Source: Photobacterium angustum (GTDB lineage Bacteria > Pseudomonadota > Gammaproteobacteria > Enterobacterales > Vibrionaceae). From it: DNA of 64,000 nt. The notes under the pieces are model-generated. The model did not search any database, was not told where the DNA came from, and saw only the letters and a program-made list of their open reading frames with translations. Below, piece by piece: positions 55,400 to 64,000 of this stretch. Where the stretch lies: NCBI RefSeq assembly GCF_002954615.1, contig NZ_MSCJ01000001.1, positions 2,913,069 through 2,977,068 on the forward strand, given 5' to 3'. Each line of letters starts with the position of its first letter. Position 1 is the stretch's first letter. The position numbers and the translations under genes are program-made.

Positions 55400-56461
55400 A
55401 TGAAGCCATTGGGCATTATTCTAAGCTTTATGCTTTTTATCCCCTCACTTTTTGCCGCGCCAGCTCCATTACTTCGAAATAATGTGCCTGATGTTTATAT
55501 TGTTAAAAAAGGCGACACGTTATGGGATATCTCTGGCGTGTTTCTCGAAAATCCATGGTCTTGGCCTCAATTATGGGAAAAGAACAGTTACATTAAAAAC
55601 CCACACCTGATTTACCCTGGCGATCGTCTTCATCTTATTTGGGTCAACGGACAGCCGAAGTTAAGTTTGAAAAAACACGTGAAATTATCTCCGAAAGCTC
55701 GCGTGATACGTGATCCTATTACGACGCTACCTGGCTATCTCATGCTTGAATATGTTGCTGAAAATAAATTGATCAGCCATGAGTCGGCCAAGACACAACC
55801 ACAAGTGTTAGGCTCAAGCGACGAGCGTGGTTACTTGTCTGTCGGTGATATTGTATGGGCAGATCAGCCTTTAGCACCAACAACACAATGGCGTGCTTAC
55901 CGTATTGAAGAATCGTTTACACGTAATGATTCAGCAACGGAGGCAAATCCTGAAGTTGATGCAAAGGTAATGACATTAAAGGAAATTGCCGATTTAACCG
56001 TCACTGCAGCCGATGATAAAACCAGTCAATTACGGGTTGATACTTACCGTCAGGAAATCAGTCAAAACGATATTTTATTACCATTATTAGTGAGCGGAGA
56101 GCCTAACTTATCGTTTTCACCTTCAACACCGCCAGAGTCGATGACAGCAAATGTGATCGGGCAACTTGAAGGGCGTAGCTACATTTCTAGCTTTGATGTT
56201 GTGGTATTAGATCGTGGGCATTTAGATGGTGTGGAATCAGGTTTTGTATTTGATTTATATAAACAAGGCGCCAAAGTTCAAGGTAAAAAAGGCAGTTACC
56301 ATTATAAAGATAATCCATTAGCTGGCTCTACCCAGTTGGGAGACGTCTCTGTGGGTAAATTAATGGTGCTTCGTCCTTATGAGTACTTTAGCTTAGCTGT
56401 GGTGATGCAAAGTTTAGAACCATTCAAGCCGGGTGTTATTGCTGTTCCACCAACGCGTTAA
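55400..56461 (+). CDS. Exported LysM-domain protein
   Basis: A 353-residue protein with a signal peptide (MKPLGIILSFMLFIPSLFAAP) and one LysM peptidoglycan-binding domain at about 32-75 (YIVKKGDTLWDISG to YPGDRLHLI). A long C-terminal region contains a beta-rich VLDRGHLDGVESGFVFDLY segment. Such proteins stand between def and dprA in vibrios and other gamma-proteobacteria; the role is unknown but is presumably in the envelope. The ATG at 55400 has AGGAAG seven bases upstream. The frame to 55370 has no signal sequence and is disregarded. Confidence 0.88.
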   Translation: MKPLGIILSFMLFIPSLFAAPAPLLRNNVPDVYIVKKGDTLWDISGVFLENPWSWPQLWEKNSYIKNPHLIYPGDRLHLIWVNGQPKLSLKKHVKLSPKARVIRDPITTLPGYLMLEYVAENKLISHESAKTQPQVLGSSDERGYLSVGDIVWADQPLAPTTQWRAYRIEESFTRNDSATEANPEVDAKVMTLKEIADLTVTAADDKTSQLRVDTYRQEISQNDILLPLLVSGEPNLSFSPSTPPESMTANVIGQLEGRSYISSFDVVVLDRGHLDGVESGFVFDLYKQGAKVQGKKGSYHYKDNPLAGSTQLGDVSVGKLMVLRPYEYFSLAVVMQSLEPFKPGVIAVPPTR

Positions 56462-56468
56462 GATCTCA

Positions 56469-57566
56469 ATGAGTGAATCACTCTACCCATGGTTAGTATT
56501 AGCGATGACCCCGTATTTAGGTGGTCATCGCATCAATAAACTCTTGCGTCATGTTTCGGCGCAACAATGTGTTGGTTCTTCATTTGAGCAATTGTGTCAG
56601 TTGGGTTTAACTCACCAACAAGCCACTGCGATTACTTCACCCAATCAACAACGTATAGATCAAGCGTTGCGTTGGCAGCAACACCCAGATCAACATATTT
56701 TGACTCTAGACTCTCCTGCCTACCCTTATTTACTTAAACAAATATCATCTCCACCGCCACTGTTATTTGTCCGCGGTGAGGCCGCTTATTTAGCTCAACC
56801 ACAAGTGGCGATTATTGGTAGCCGAGCCGCTTCCATTGATGGTCGAGAGGCAGCATTTAATTTCGGTTATGCACTAGGGCAAGCGGAGTATGTGGTTACT
56901 AGTGGACTTGCTTTAGGAATTGATGGACAAGCCCATTTAGGAGCGTTGAAGTCCGGCGGTGCTACCGTTGCGGTATTAGGCTCTGGTTTAGATCAGGTTT
57001 ATCCTGCTCGCCATCGTCAGTTAGCGAATGAGATTGTAGAGCAAGGTGCATTAGTTTCAGAGTTTTGGCCTGATGAAAAACCTCGCCCACAAAATTTTCC
57101 GCGTCGCAATCGAGTGATCAGTGGTTTGTCGACAGGCGTATTGGTAGTTGAAGCGGCAGAAAAAAGCGGCTCACTGATTACTGCGCGTTATGCGCTAGAA
57201 CAAGGGCGAGAAGTTTTTGCCCTTCCCGGCTCTATCTATAATGCGCAAAGTCGAGGCTGTAACGCATTGATAAAATCTGGTGCTAAACTGGTAGAAAGCC
57301 CCGCAGATATCTTCAATGAAGTCGGAACCTTAACTGAGTGCGCAATAAATAATCAAATAGGCTTGCCTTTGCCACAACCTGAAAATGAAGAATTGCCATT
57401 TCCAGCTCTGTTGGCTAACGTAGGCACCGAAGCAACACCCGTAGATGTAGTTGCTGAACGCTGTGAACAGCCTGTCCATGAAGTATTAACCCAACTTTTA
57501 GAGTTGGAATTACTGGGCTTGGTCAGTGCAGTACCTGGTGGTTATGTCAGAACGAGGAGGAGCTAG
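56469..57566 (+). CDS. dprA: DNA-processing protein DprA (Smf)
   Basis: A 365-residue protein that loads RecA onto incoming single-stranded DNA during natural transformation. The N-terminal SAM-like region is followed by the Rossmann-like core ([54 protein letters not shown]) and a C-terminal winged-helix DML1-like part. The ATG at 56469 is eight bases after the LysM stop. The longer frame from 56433 overlaps the LysM gene. Confidence 0.94.
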   Translation: MSESLYPWLVLAMTPYLGGHRINKLLRHVSAQQCVGSSFEQLCQLGLTHQQATAITSPNQQRIDQALRWQQHPDQHILTLDSPAYPYLLKQISSPPPLLFVRGEAAYLAQPQVAIIGSRAASIDGREAAFNFGYALGQAEYVVTSGLALGIDGQAHLGALKSGGATVAVLGSGLDQVYPARHRQLANEIVEQGALVSEFWPDEKPRPQNFPRRNRVISGLSTGVLVVEAAEKSGSLITARYALEQGREVFALPGSIYNAQSRGCNALIKSGAKLVESPADIFNEVGTLTECAINNQIGLPLPQPENEELPFPALLANVGTEATPVDVVAERCEQPVHEVLTQLLELELLGLVSAVPGGYVRTRRS

Positions 57567-57568
57567 TC

Positions 57569-58042
57569 ATGATGGACATTCTTATGTACCTGTTTGAAAC
57601 TTACATCCAAAGTGATGCTGAGTTGATGTTTGATCAAGATGAACTTTCCGAAGAGTTAATTCGTGCTGGGTTCCATCAAGATGATATTTATAAAGCGCTT
57701 AATTGGTTGGAACAACTCGCAGCGTTACAAGAAACTGAACATACTCCTTATGTAAATAATTGCGCAGCAACATCAATGCGTGTGTATACCGAGCAAGAGA
57801 TGATCCGTATGGATGTTACTTGTCGCGGTTTCTTGATGTATCTTGAGCAAATCCATGTGCTAAATGCCGATACCCGTGAAATGGTGATTGATCGGATCAT
57901 GGAGCTCGATACCAATGAATTTTCATTAGATGATTTGAAGTGGATTATCTTAATGGTGCTGTTTAATGCCCCCGGTAATGAAACAGCGTATAGCCAGATG
58001 GAAGAGTTGCTATACGGTGCGGAAGACGGTGCAGTGCATTAA
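57569..58042 (+). CDS. smg: Smg family protein (DUF494)
   Basis: A 157-residue acidic protein matching E. coli Smg: [40 protein letters not shown] and [15 protein letters not shown]. Function unknown. It starts two bases after dprA with GGAGG eight bases upstream of the first of two adjacent ATGs. Confidence 0.94.
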   Translation: MMDILMYLFETYIQSDAELMFDQDELSEELIRAGFHQDDIYKALNWLEQLAALQETEHTPYVNNCAATSMRVYTEQEMIRMDVTCRGFLMYLEQIHVLNADTREMVIDRIMELDTNEFSLDDLKWIILMVLFNAPGNETAYSQMEELLYGAEDGAVH

Positions 58043-58134
58043 AGTTAGCGGGCCTTAAAGTGGCCCGTTATTGTATCTATGCTATTTGTCGCGATAGCGT
58101 GTAAAACGCGATATTCCTTTTTAAGCGAGCAGTA

Positions 58135-58710
58135 ATGACAACCAATAATCCACCTTTGTTCTCTGCCCATGAGCAGGCGTTATCACATACACCGTGCCCA
58201 CAATGTGGTGGCGAATTAGTGATGCGATTTGGTAAGCGTGGTCCTTTTCTTGGTTGCGATCATTATCCGAGTTGTGACTATATTCAGCCATTAAATCACA
58301 ACGATGGACATGTAGTGAAAGAGCTCGATATGCCTTGTCCTGAATGTGAGAGTCCATTGGTATTACGCCAAGGTCGTTATGGGATGTTTATTGGGTGTTC
58401 AGCATACCCTGCTTGTCACTATTTAGCCTCAACGGAAAAGAAAGCAGAGAATACCGATGTTGGATGTCCTGAATGTCATAAAGGCCATTTAACTGAGCGT
58501 AAGTCCCGTTATGGTAAAGTGTTTTATGCCTGTGATCAGTATCCAAGCTGTCGCTTTGCGGTGAATAACAAACCCGTTGTCGGTACGTGTCAACAATGTG
58601 GTTTTGGTTTGTTAATTGAAAAAAAATTAGCCAGTTGTGTGAAACTGCAATGTGCAGATAGAAAGTGCCATGCTTATCAAGATCCTGAGAACGCTGATAA
58701 AACAGTATAA
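58135..58710 (+). CDS. yrdD: Topoisomerase I-type zinc-ribbon DNA-binding protein (YrdD-like)
   Basis: A 191-residue protein made of repeated four-cysteine zinc ribbons like those at the C-terminus of topoisomerase I. The ribbons are CPQCGG-CDHYPSC, CPECES-CSAYPAC, CPECHK-CDQYPSC and a final CQQCGF-C-CADRKC. No topoisomerase catalytic domain is present. It probably binds single-stranded nucleic acid. It lies upstream of the tsaC-aroE genes as yrdD does in E. coli, but here purEK is inserted between. Confidence 0.9.
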   Translation: MTTNNPPLFSAHEQALSHTPCPQCGGELVMRFGKRGPFLGCDHYPSCDYIQPLNHNDGHVVKELDMPCPECESPLVLRQGRYGMFIGCSAYPACHYLASTEKKAENTDVGCPECHKGHLTERKSRYGKVFYACDQYPSCRFAVNNKPVVGTCQQCGFGLLIEKKLASCVKLQCADRKCHAYQDPENADKTV

Positions 58711-58739
58711 AAAAAGCCTGCTCAGACGCAGGCTTTTTA
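58708..58739. terminator. Bidirectional terminator between yrdD and purK
   Basis: An 11-bp stem AAAAAGCCTGC (58711-58721) with GCAGGCTTTTT (58728-58738), with A- and T-runs on both sides. Confidence 0.9.
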
Positions 58740-58753
58740 AATTGGAGTAAATA

Positions 58754-59872
58754 TTAACGCGGCAATGCGGGGAAATCGTTCTTATCCAGTAAGCTTGATA
58801 ACATGATCAAACGATACTGCAATTGCTCTGGTGTATCCGCACACACGTTGATGTGCCCCATTTTACGTCCCGCTCGTTTTTCTTTACCGTACCAGTGTAC
58901 ATGACAACCTTCTTGGGCATAAACCGCATCAGGGACGCTATCTAAACCTAAGATATTGATCATCGCACTTGGACGAGTTATTTGAGTACAACCAAGAGGA
59001 AAATCACATACTGCGCGTAAGTGGTTTTCAAACTGACATGTTTCTGCACCTTGTTGCGTCCAGTGACCTGAGTTATGAACCCGTGGTGCGATTTCGTTTA
59101 CCAGTAGTTCGCCATCGAGATCGAAAAACTCGATAGCTAACACGCCGACATAATCAAGGCTATTAGCGACGGCACGGAACATGTTATCGGCTTGCGCTTG
59201 CAGTGGTGAATCACCCACAATAGCAGTTGATAAACTCAGTACGCCATCAGTATGGACATTCTCAGTTAAGTTAAATACCTGAATATCACCACTGCGATTA
59301 CGGGCACCAATCAATGATACTTCGCGTTGAAAAGGAATAAATTGCTCAGCAACAATAGCCTGATTAGGAGAATCAGCAATACATTGTGCCATTTCAGGCC
59401 AAATATCATCAATCTGTGCGCTTTCTTTTAAGCGCCACTGCCCTTTACCGTCGTAGCCACCTAATGCACTTTTTAAAACCAGCGGTAACCCGATTTTTTC
59501 AATTGCAGTAAGAAGATCTGCACGTTCAGTGATTTCATGGTATTTAGCATTGCGCACGCCAGCATTATCCAATAACGCTTTTTCTAGACGACGATCGCCA
59601 CCGGCTTTGATTGCTTCTGGCGTTGGGAAGAACTTCTCGCTGGCAGCACAAATATCTAAAATATTGTGAGGAATATGTTCAAACTCGGCAGTGATCGCAT
59701 CAACGTCATTAATCGCTTCAACGAGCGAGTTCGACATTGCTTGTTGGGTAAGAGGATGAACCACTTTATCACTCTCTACATCATAAGCGATCACATTGAT
59801 GTTAAGAGGAGCGCCAGCCAGTGCCATCATACGGGCAAGTTGGCCAGCACCAAGGACTAGCACATTATTCAT
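58754..59872 (-). CDS. purK: N5-carboxyaminoimidazole ribonucleotide synthase
   Basis: An ATP-grasp enzyme of de novo purine synthesis that makes N5-CAIR from AIR, ATP and bicarbonate. It has 372 residues. The N-terminal [18 protein letters not shown], the ATP-grasp segment [14 protein letters not shown] and the metal-site part [15 protein letters not shown] are clear. Its ATG overlaps the purE stop as TAATG. Confidence 0.97.
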   Translation of the reverse strand: MNNVLVLGAGQLARMMALAGAPLNINVIAYDVESDKVVHPLTQQAMSNSLVEAINDVDAITAEFEHIPHNILDICAASEKFFPTPEAIKAGGDRRLEKALLDNAGVRNAKYHEITERADLLTAIEKIGLPLVLKSALGGYDGKGQWRLKESAQIDDIWPEMAQCIADSPNQAIVAEQFIPFQREVSLIGARNRSGDIQVFNLTENVHTDGVLSLSTAIVGDSPLQAQADNMFRAVANSLDYVGVLAIEFFDLDGELLVNEIAPRVHNSGHWTQQGAETCQFENHLRAVCDFPLGCTQITRPSAMINILGLDSVPDAVYAQEGCHVHWYGKEKRAGRKMGHINVCADTPEQLQYRLIMLSSLLDKNDFPALPR

Positions 59873-60360
59873 TATGCATCCTCTGCTGGATTTGGGTTGC
59901 TTAATACCGTTTCTGTTTGCTCTTTGCGGAAAGCATCAATAGCGGCCAGTACTTGCTCATCTTGAGTGCCGATAATTTGTGCGGCTAATAGACCTGCATT
60001 GGCAGCCCCTGCATCACCAATTGCTAAGGTACCAACAGCAATACCTTTGGGCATTTGAACGATAGAAAGTAATGAATCCATTCCTTTTAGTGCACGTGAT
60101 TGCACTGGTACGCCTAATACAGGCACGCTAGTGAAAGCCGCTGTCATCCCCGGTAAGTGAGCTGCACCGCCAGCACCTGCGATGATCACTTTAATGCCAC
60201 GCTCTTGTGCACTTTCAGCGTATTCGGCTAGTAAATGTGGCGTGCGGTGAGCCGAAACGACCTTTGTCTCATAAGGAACATTGAAACGATCAAGCATCTC
60301 AGCCGCATGTTGCATGGTTGGCCAATCAGATTTTGAACCCATGATAATTCCAACTTTCAT
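59872..60360 (-). CDS. purE: N5-carboxyaminoimidazole ribonucleotide mutase
   Basis: A 162-residue enzyme that converts N5-CAIR to [26 protein letters not shown] and [10 protein letters not shown] are the active-site motifs of class I PurE. The ATG at 60360 (MKVGIIMG) has AAGGAG six bases upstream. The frame to 60390 adds an unrelated leader. It is transcribed with purK under a PurR-type operator. Confidence 0.97.
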   Translation of the reverse strand: MKVGIIMGSKSDWPTMQHAAEMLDRFNVPYETKVVSAHRTPHLLAEYAESAQERGIKVIIAGAGGAAHLPGMTAAFTSVPVLGVPVQSRALKGMDSLLSIVQMPKGIAVGTLAIGDAGAANAGLLAAQIIGTQDEQVLAAIDAFRKEQTETVLSNPNPAEDA

Positions 60361-60427
60361 CTCATTCTCCTTCAGGTCATAACTTAACATCGTGTTGATG
60401 GCTGCATTATACGGTGATTTAGCTCAA

Positions 60428-60443
60428 AGGAAAACGTTTGCGT
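60428..60443 (-). promoter_or_regulatory. PurR operator upstream of purEK
   Basis: On the minus strand the 16-mer reads ACGCAAACGTTTTCCT, which fits the PurR consensus ANGCAANCGNTTNCNT at every fixed position. It lies 68 bases before the purE ATG and is expected to mediate repression when hypoxanthine or guanine is plentiful. Confidence 0.88.
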
Positions 60444-60554
60444 CGTGAATATTGACTGTCTTATAACCTAGCATGGAGTTGTGACTAAGGAGTAGGTAGA
60501 ATGAAATTGAGAAAGTAAAACAACAATATTTGCTGAACAAATAATGAGGATACT

Positions 60555-61112
60555 GTGGAGAATTTTGCTCAAGTTGTCGCGGCCTTAAAGCAAGGTGAAG
60601 TGATCGGGTACCCAACCGAAGCGGTGTTTGGTGTAGGCTGTGATCCGGATAATCAAGAAGCGGTTGAAAAACTATTAGCGATCAAACAACGCCCAGTTGA
60701 AAAGGGCTTAATTTTGATCGCGGCTAATTACGATCAGCTGCTGTCATATATTGATGAAAGCCAATTGACCGAACAACAAAAACAAACCGTGATGGCAACA
60801 TGGCCAGGACCTGTGACTTGGGTAATGCCGACTAAGCCTAATGTTCCCTCGTTTTTGACGGGGCAATTTACCACGATTGCGGTACGTGTGAGTGATCATC
60901 CACTCGTGCAACGCTTATGTTTGGAGTTTGGTAAACCAATCACCTCAACCAGCGCAAATTTAACAGGCCAAGAGCCTGGCCGAACAGCGCAAGAAGTTGA
61001 ACAACAGTTAGGACATTGTTTAGCTGCAATCCTGCAAGGTGAAACAGGCGGACGCACCAATCCTTCCGAGATACGTGATGCGCTTAATGGCAATATCTTC
61101 CGTCAAGGGTAA
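60555..61112 (+). CDS. tsaC: Threonylcarbamoyl-AMP synthase TsaC (GTG start)
   Basis: A 185-residue YrdC-family enzyme that makes threonylcarbamoyl-adenylate for t6A37 of tRNA. YPTEAVFGVGCDPDN (substrate pocket), KRP-type IKQRPVEKGLIL and STSANLTGQEPG are intact. It starts GTG with GAGGA just upstream. It heads tsaC-hemF-aroE-yrdB. Confidence 0.96.
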   Translation: MENFAQVVAALKQGEVIGYPTEAVFGVGCDPDNQEAVEKLLAIKQRPVEKGLILIAANYDQLLSYIDESQLTEQQKQTVMATWPGPVTWVMPTKPNVPSFLTGQFTTIAVRVSDHPLVQRLCLEFGKPITSTSANLTGQEPGRTAQEVEQQLGHCLAAILQGETGGRTNPSEIRDALNGNIFRQG

Positions 61113-62033
<921 letters not shown>

Positions 62034-62096
62034 TCAATTATTGAGCTCAGATCACGGAGTGATAGAGCCTTCTTAATATAAAGAGAGAATTAGTAT

Positions 62097-62918
62097 ATGG
62101 ATAAGTACGTCGTATTTGGTAACCCAATCGGACAAAGTAAATCTCCATTCATTCATACATTATTTGCCCGTCAAACGAGTCAACAGATGACATATACCAG
62201 TCAACTTGTTGCCATTGATAGTTTTGTGCAAGCGGCAGATATGTTTTTTAATGATGGTGGTAAAGGTTGTAACATTACGGTGCCATTTAAAGAGCAAGCT
62301 TATCAATATGCGACCAAGCTAACTGAACGTGCTCGCTTGGCTGGTGCCGTAAATACACTTAAGAAATTGGATGACGGCGGTGTATTAGGTGATAACACTG
62401 ATGGTGAAGGCCTTGTTCAAGATCTGATCAATCAACAGGTCGAATTAAAAGATCAACGCATCTTATTGTTAGGCGCCGGTGGTGCTGCTCGTGGTGTGAT
62501 TTTGCCATTATTAGCACAGCAACCTAAACAATTGGTTGTAGCCAACCGCACAGTAAGCAAAGCAAAACAATTGGCAGAGCTGTTTTCTTCTTACGGTAAT
62601 GTTGTTGCACTAGAGCAAGCCGAACTTGAAAACCAAACCTTTGATGTGATCATCAATTCAACGTCAGCCAGCTTATCTGGGGATGTGCCAATGATATCAC
62701 CAACGGTGATTGGTACGAATACCACGTGCTATGACATGGTTTATGGCTCAGCGATAACCTCTTTTAATTGTTGGGCAAAAGAGCATGGCGCAGTTAAAGT
62801 GTTAGATGGGTTAGGGATGCTCGTTGGGCAAGCTGCGGAAAGTTTCATGTTATGGCGCGGGCTTCGTCCGGGAGCTAAACAAGTACAACGTGAGTTGCGC
62901 CGAACTTTACAAGAGTAA
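62097..62918 (+). CDS. aroE: Shikimate dehydrogenase (NADP+)
   Basis: A 273-residue enzyme that reduces 3-dehydroshikimate in aromatic amino-acid synthesis. Shikimate-binding [16 protein letters not shown], the catalytic Lys in NITVPFKEQ and Asp in DNTDGEGL are present. The NADP fold is [10 protein letters not shown] and NRTVSKA. It follows hemF after 63 bases, and yrdB starts five bases later. Confidence 0.97.
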   Translation: MDKYVVFGNPIGQSKSPFIHTLFARQTSQQMTYTSQLVAIDSFVQAADMFFNDGGKGCNITVPFKEQAYQYATKLTERARLAGAVNTLKKLDDGGVLGDNTDGEGLVQDLINQQVELKDQRILLLGAGGAARGVILPLLAQQPKQLVVANRTVSKAKQLAELFSSYGNVVALEQAELENQTFDVIINSTSASLSGDVPMISPTVIGTNTTCYDMVYGSAITSFNCWAKEHGAVKVLDGLGMLVGQAAESFMLWRGLRPGAKQVQRELRRTLQE

Positions 62919-62923
62919 AAGTA

Positions 62924-63187
62924 ATGAACCAAGATATTCTATTTTCAGATATTCAATCATGGGATGCTGTTCGACAAGCCGTTAACTTCCCTGCTCAGCA
63001 AGGCGGCGCACTGATCATCTGTTGGGTAACCTTAAACTGGCTACAACAGCACAGTGGTAAACCCTTAAATAACGAAGCTGATATCCTCGCTGAATTTTCT
63101 TCAATGCGTTTTGATCTTGAAGAGTTGGCTGAAGTGATGATTGAAGACGAATCTTTTGATGATGACGGCGATATCGTTATCGAGTAA
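62924..63187 (+). CDS. yrdB: DUF1488 family protein (YrdB)
   Basis: An 87-residue acidic protein. FSDIQSWDAVRQAVNFPAQQGGALIICWVT followed by an acidic tail (EVMIEDESFDDDGDIVIE) matches the DUF1488 family and the position of E. coli yrdB after aroE. Function unknown. Confidence 0.87.
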   Translation: MNQDILFSDIQSWDAVRQAVNFPAQQGGALIICWVTLNWLQQHSGKPLNNEADILAEFSSMRFDLEELAEVMIEDESFDDDGDIVIE

Positions 63188-63202
63188 AAGTACAAACAAA
63201 TA

Positions 63203-63240
63203 AGTAAGCCCTATCATAAGATGAGGCTTACCTTTCGTTT
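63203..63240 (+). terminator. Terminator after yrdB
   Basis: Stem GTAAGCC (63204-63210) with GGCTTAC (63225-63231), followed by a T-rich tail interrupted by CG. Weaker than others in the window. Confidence 0.55.
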
Positions 63241-63250
63241 TTATCTCTAT

Positions 63251-63790
63251 CTATAGGTCGCAAAGATATTCATTCTTTAAAATGACATAATTATTAGCAG
63301 AGCGAGGTAAGAATGCTTTTTCTTTTTCCGTTAATGGGCGTGTTTGTTTAACAGGGCTACCAACATATAAAAAGCCCGACACTAAACGTTTATTTGGTGG
63401 AACTAAACTGCCTGCACCAATGATGACATCATCTTCAACAACAGCCCCGTCTAAAATAATCGCGCCCATACCCACTAAAACACGATGTCCTATTTGGCAA
63501 CCATGTAACATCGCTTTATGCCCCACTGTCACATCATCACCAATAATAAGAGGAAACCCCTTAGGATTACCTTCACTTATACGGCTGACATGAAGCACTG
63601 TACCATCTTGGATGTTGGTGCGTTTACCGATAGTGATGTAGTTCACATCGCCACGCGCAGCGACTAAAGGCCAAATACTACTATCATCATCACAGCGAAT
63701 ATCCCCCACTAAAACACAAGATGGATCAACATAGACACTATTTCCCAGTGTTGGATGAATATTTTTATAGCTACGTAATGAGGAAGTCAT
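63251..63790 (-). CDS. yrdA: Gamma-carbonic-anhydrase-like hexapeptide protein YrdA
   Basis: A 179-residue left-handed beta-helix protein of the gamma-CA/YrdA family. The start RSYKNIHPTLGNSVYVDPSCVLVGDI, NIQDGTVLHVSR and VGHKAMLHGCQIG with metal-ligand histidines are typical. Family members bind zinc; enzyme activity of YrdA is uncertain. It is convergent with yrdB and divergent from the rRNA-type promoter at the window end, as in E. coli. Confidence 0.93.
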   Translation of the reverse strand: MTSSLRSYKNIHPTLGNSVYVDPSCVLVGDIRCDDDSSIWPLVAARGDVNYITIGKRTNIQDGTVLHVSRISEGNPKGFPLIIGDDVTVGHKAMLHGCQIGHRVLVGMGAIILDGAVVEDDVIIGAGSLVPPNKRLVSGFLYVGSPVKQTRPLTEKEKAFLPRSANNYVILKNEYLCDL

Positions 63791-63924
63791 AGTAATACCT
63801 GTATCGGGGACGGATTTTTAACCAAGAGTAACTAAATAGACGTGCGAATTGTAGTCAATCAATAGCACTCTGATCGTTATTTGTTCGTGTGGTTAAATAT
63901 GTCAGAATTATTTCACTTTAGCCC

Positions 63925-64000
63925 TTGCTAATGTGATCGAACTCTCTATACTACGACCCCACTGACACGGACAACGGCGCAAGCGGTTACCGAGTTCAGT
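63925..64000 (+). promoter_or_regulatory. Ribosomal RNA operon promoter and leader start
   Basis: TTGCTA (63925-63930), a 16-base spacer and TATACT (63947-63952) are followed by a GC-rich discriminator and CCCCACTGACACGG, the characteristic start of gamma-proteobacterial rRNA leaders. An AT-rich stretch upstream could be an UP element. The 16S gene itself would lie beyond the window. Confidence 0.7.

Overview
The window looks like the replication-origin region of the main chromosome of a gamma-proteobacterium of the family Vibrionaceae. Photobacterium is the most likely genus. That is an inference from the gene order (gyrB-recF-dnaN-dnaA, an amino-acid ABC operon, rpmH-rnpA-yidD-yidC-mnmE, mioC, oriC, mnmG-rsmG-parAB-atp) and from Vibrio-like protein sequences such as DnaA, ParA and AtpE; no database search was run. 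Nearly everything is intact housekeeping gene content. I see no insertion sequence, prophage, CRISPR array or tRNA gene.

Layout. 1-7.5 kb: the end of avtA converges on the leftward replication operon dnaA-dnaN-recF-gyrB, whose promoter region holds DnaA boxes and a GATC cluster. 7.5-9.8 kb: a polar amino-acid (possibly cystine) ABC importer. 9.8-14.6 kb: rpmH-rnpA-yidD-yidC, then an extra short yidC paralogue that lacks the periplasmic domain, then mnmE. 14.7-18.1 kb: an accessory block between mnmE and mioC, made of a degenerate cobalamin-adenosyltransferase-like gene divergent from a BtuFCD/FecBCD-type importer. 18.1-19.3 kb: the mioC regulatory region, mioC and oriC (three perfect DnaA boxes, 16 GATC sites, AT-rich unwinding element on the mnmG side). 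19.3-30.8 kb: mnmG-rsmG-parA-parB, then the full atpIBEFHAGDC operon. 31-35.2 kb: glmU, a DeoR-type regulator and glmS. 35.4-36.4 kb: two tandem paralogous XRE regulators, the first behind a perfect palindrome.

36.4-43 kb: the ilvGMEDA operon on the minus strand, with an intact ilvL leader peptide and attenuator, followed by comM (yifB) on the plus strand. 44.7-47 kb: yihD-srkA-dsbA. 47-49.2 kb: a possible small gene, a GntR/FCD regulator and a TrhA/hemolysin-III membrane protein. 49.2-55 kb: def-fmt-rsmB-trkA-trkH on the minus strand. 55.4-58.7 kb: a LysM protein, dprA, smg and yrdD. 58.7-63.8 kb: purEK under a PurR operator, tsaC-hemF-aroE-yrdB, and yrdA. The last 100 bases carry an rRNA-operon-like promoter and leader start, so an rRNA operon probably begins just beyond the window.

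The features most worth following up are the core-only YidC paralogue beside yidC, the near-parS sequence inside the 3' end of recF, the adenosyltransferase-like protein that has lost its catalytic motifs next to a metal-chelate/B12-type importer, and the XRE pair with its palindrome. None is proven here to be a new system.
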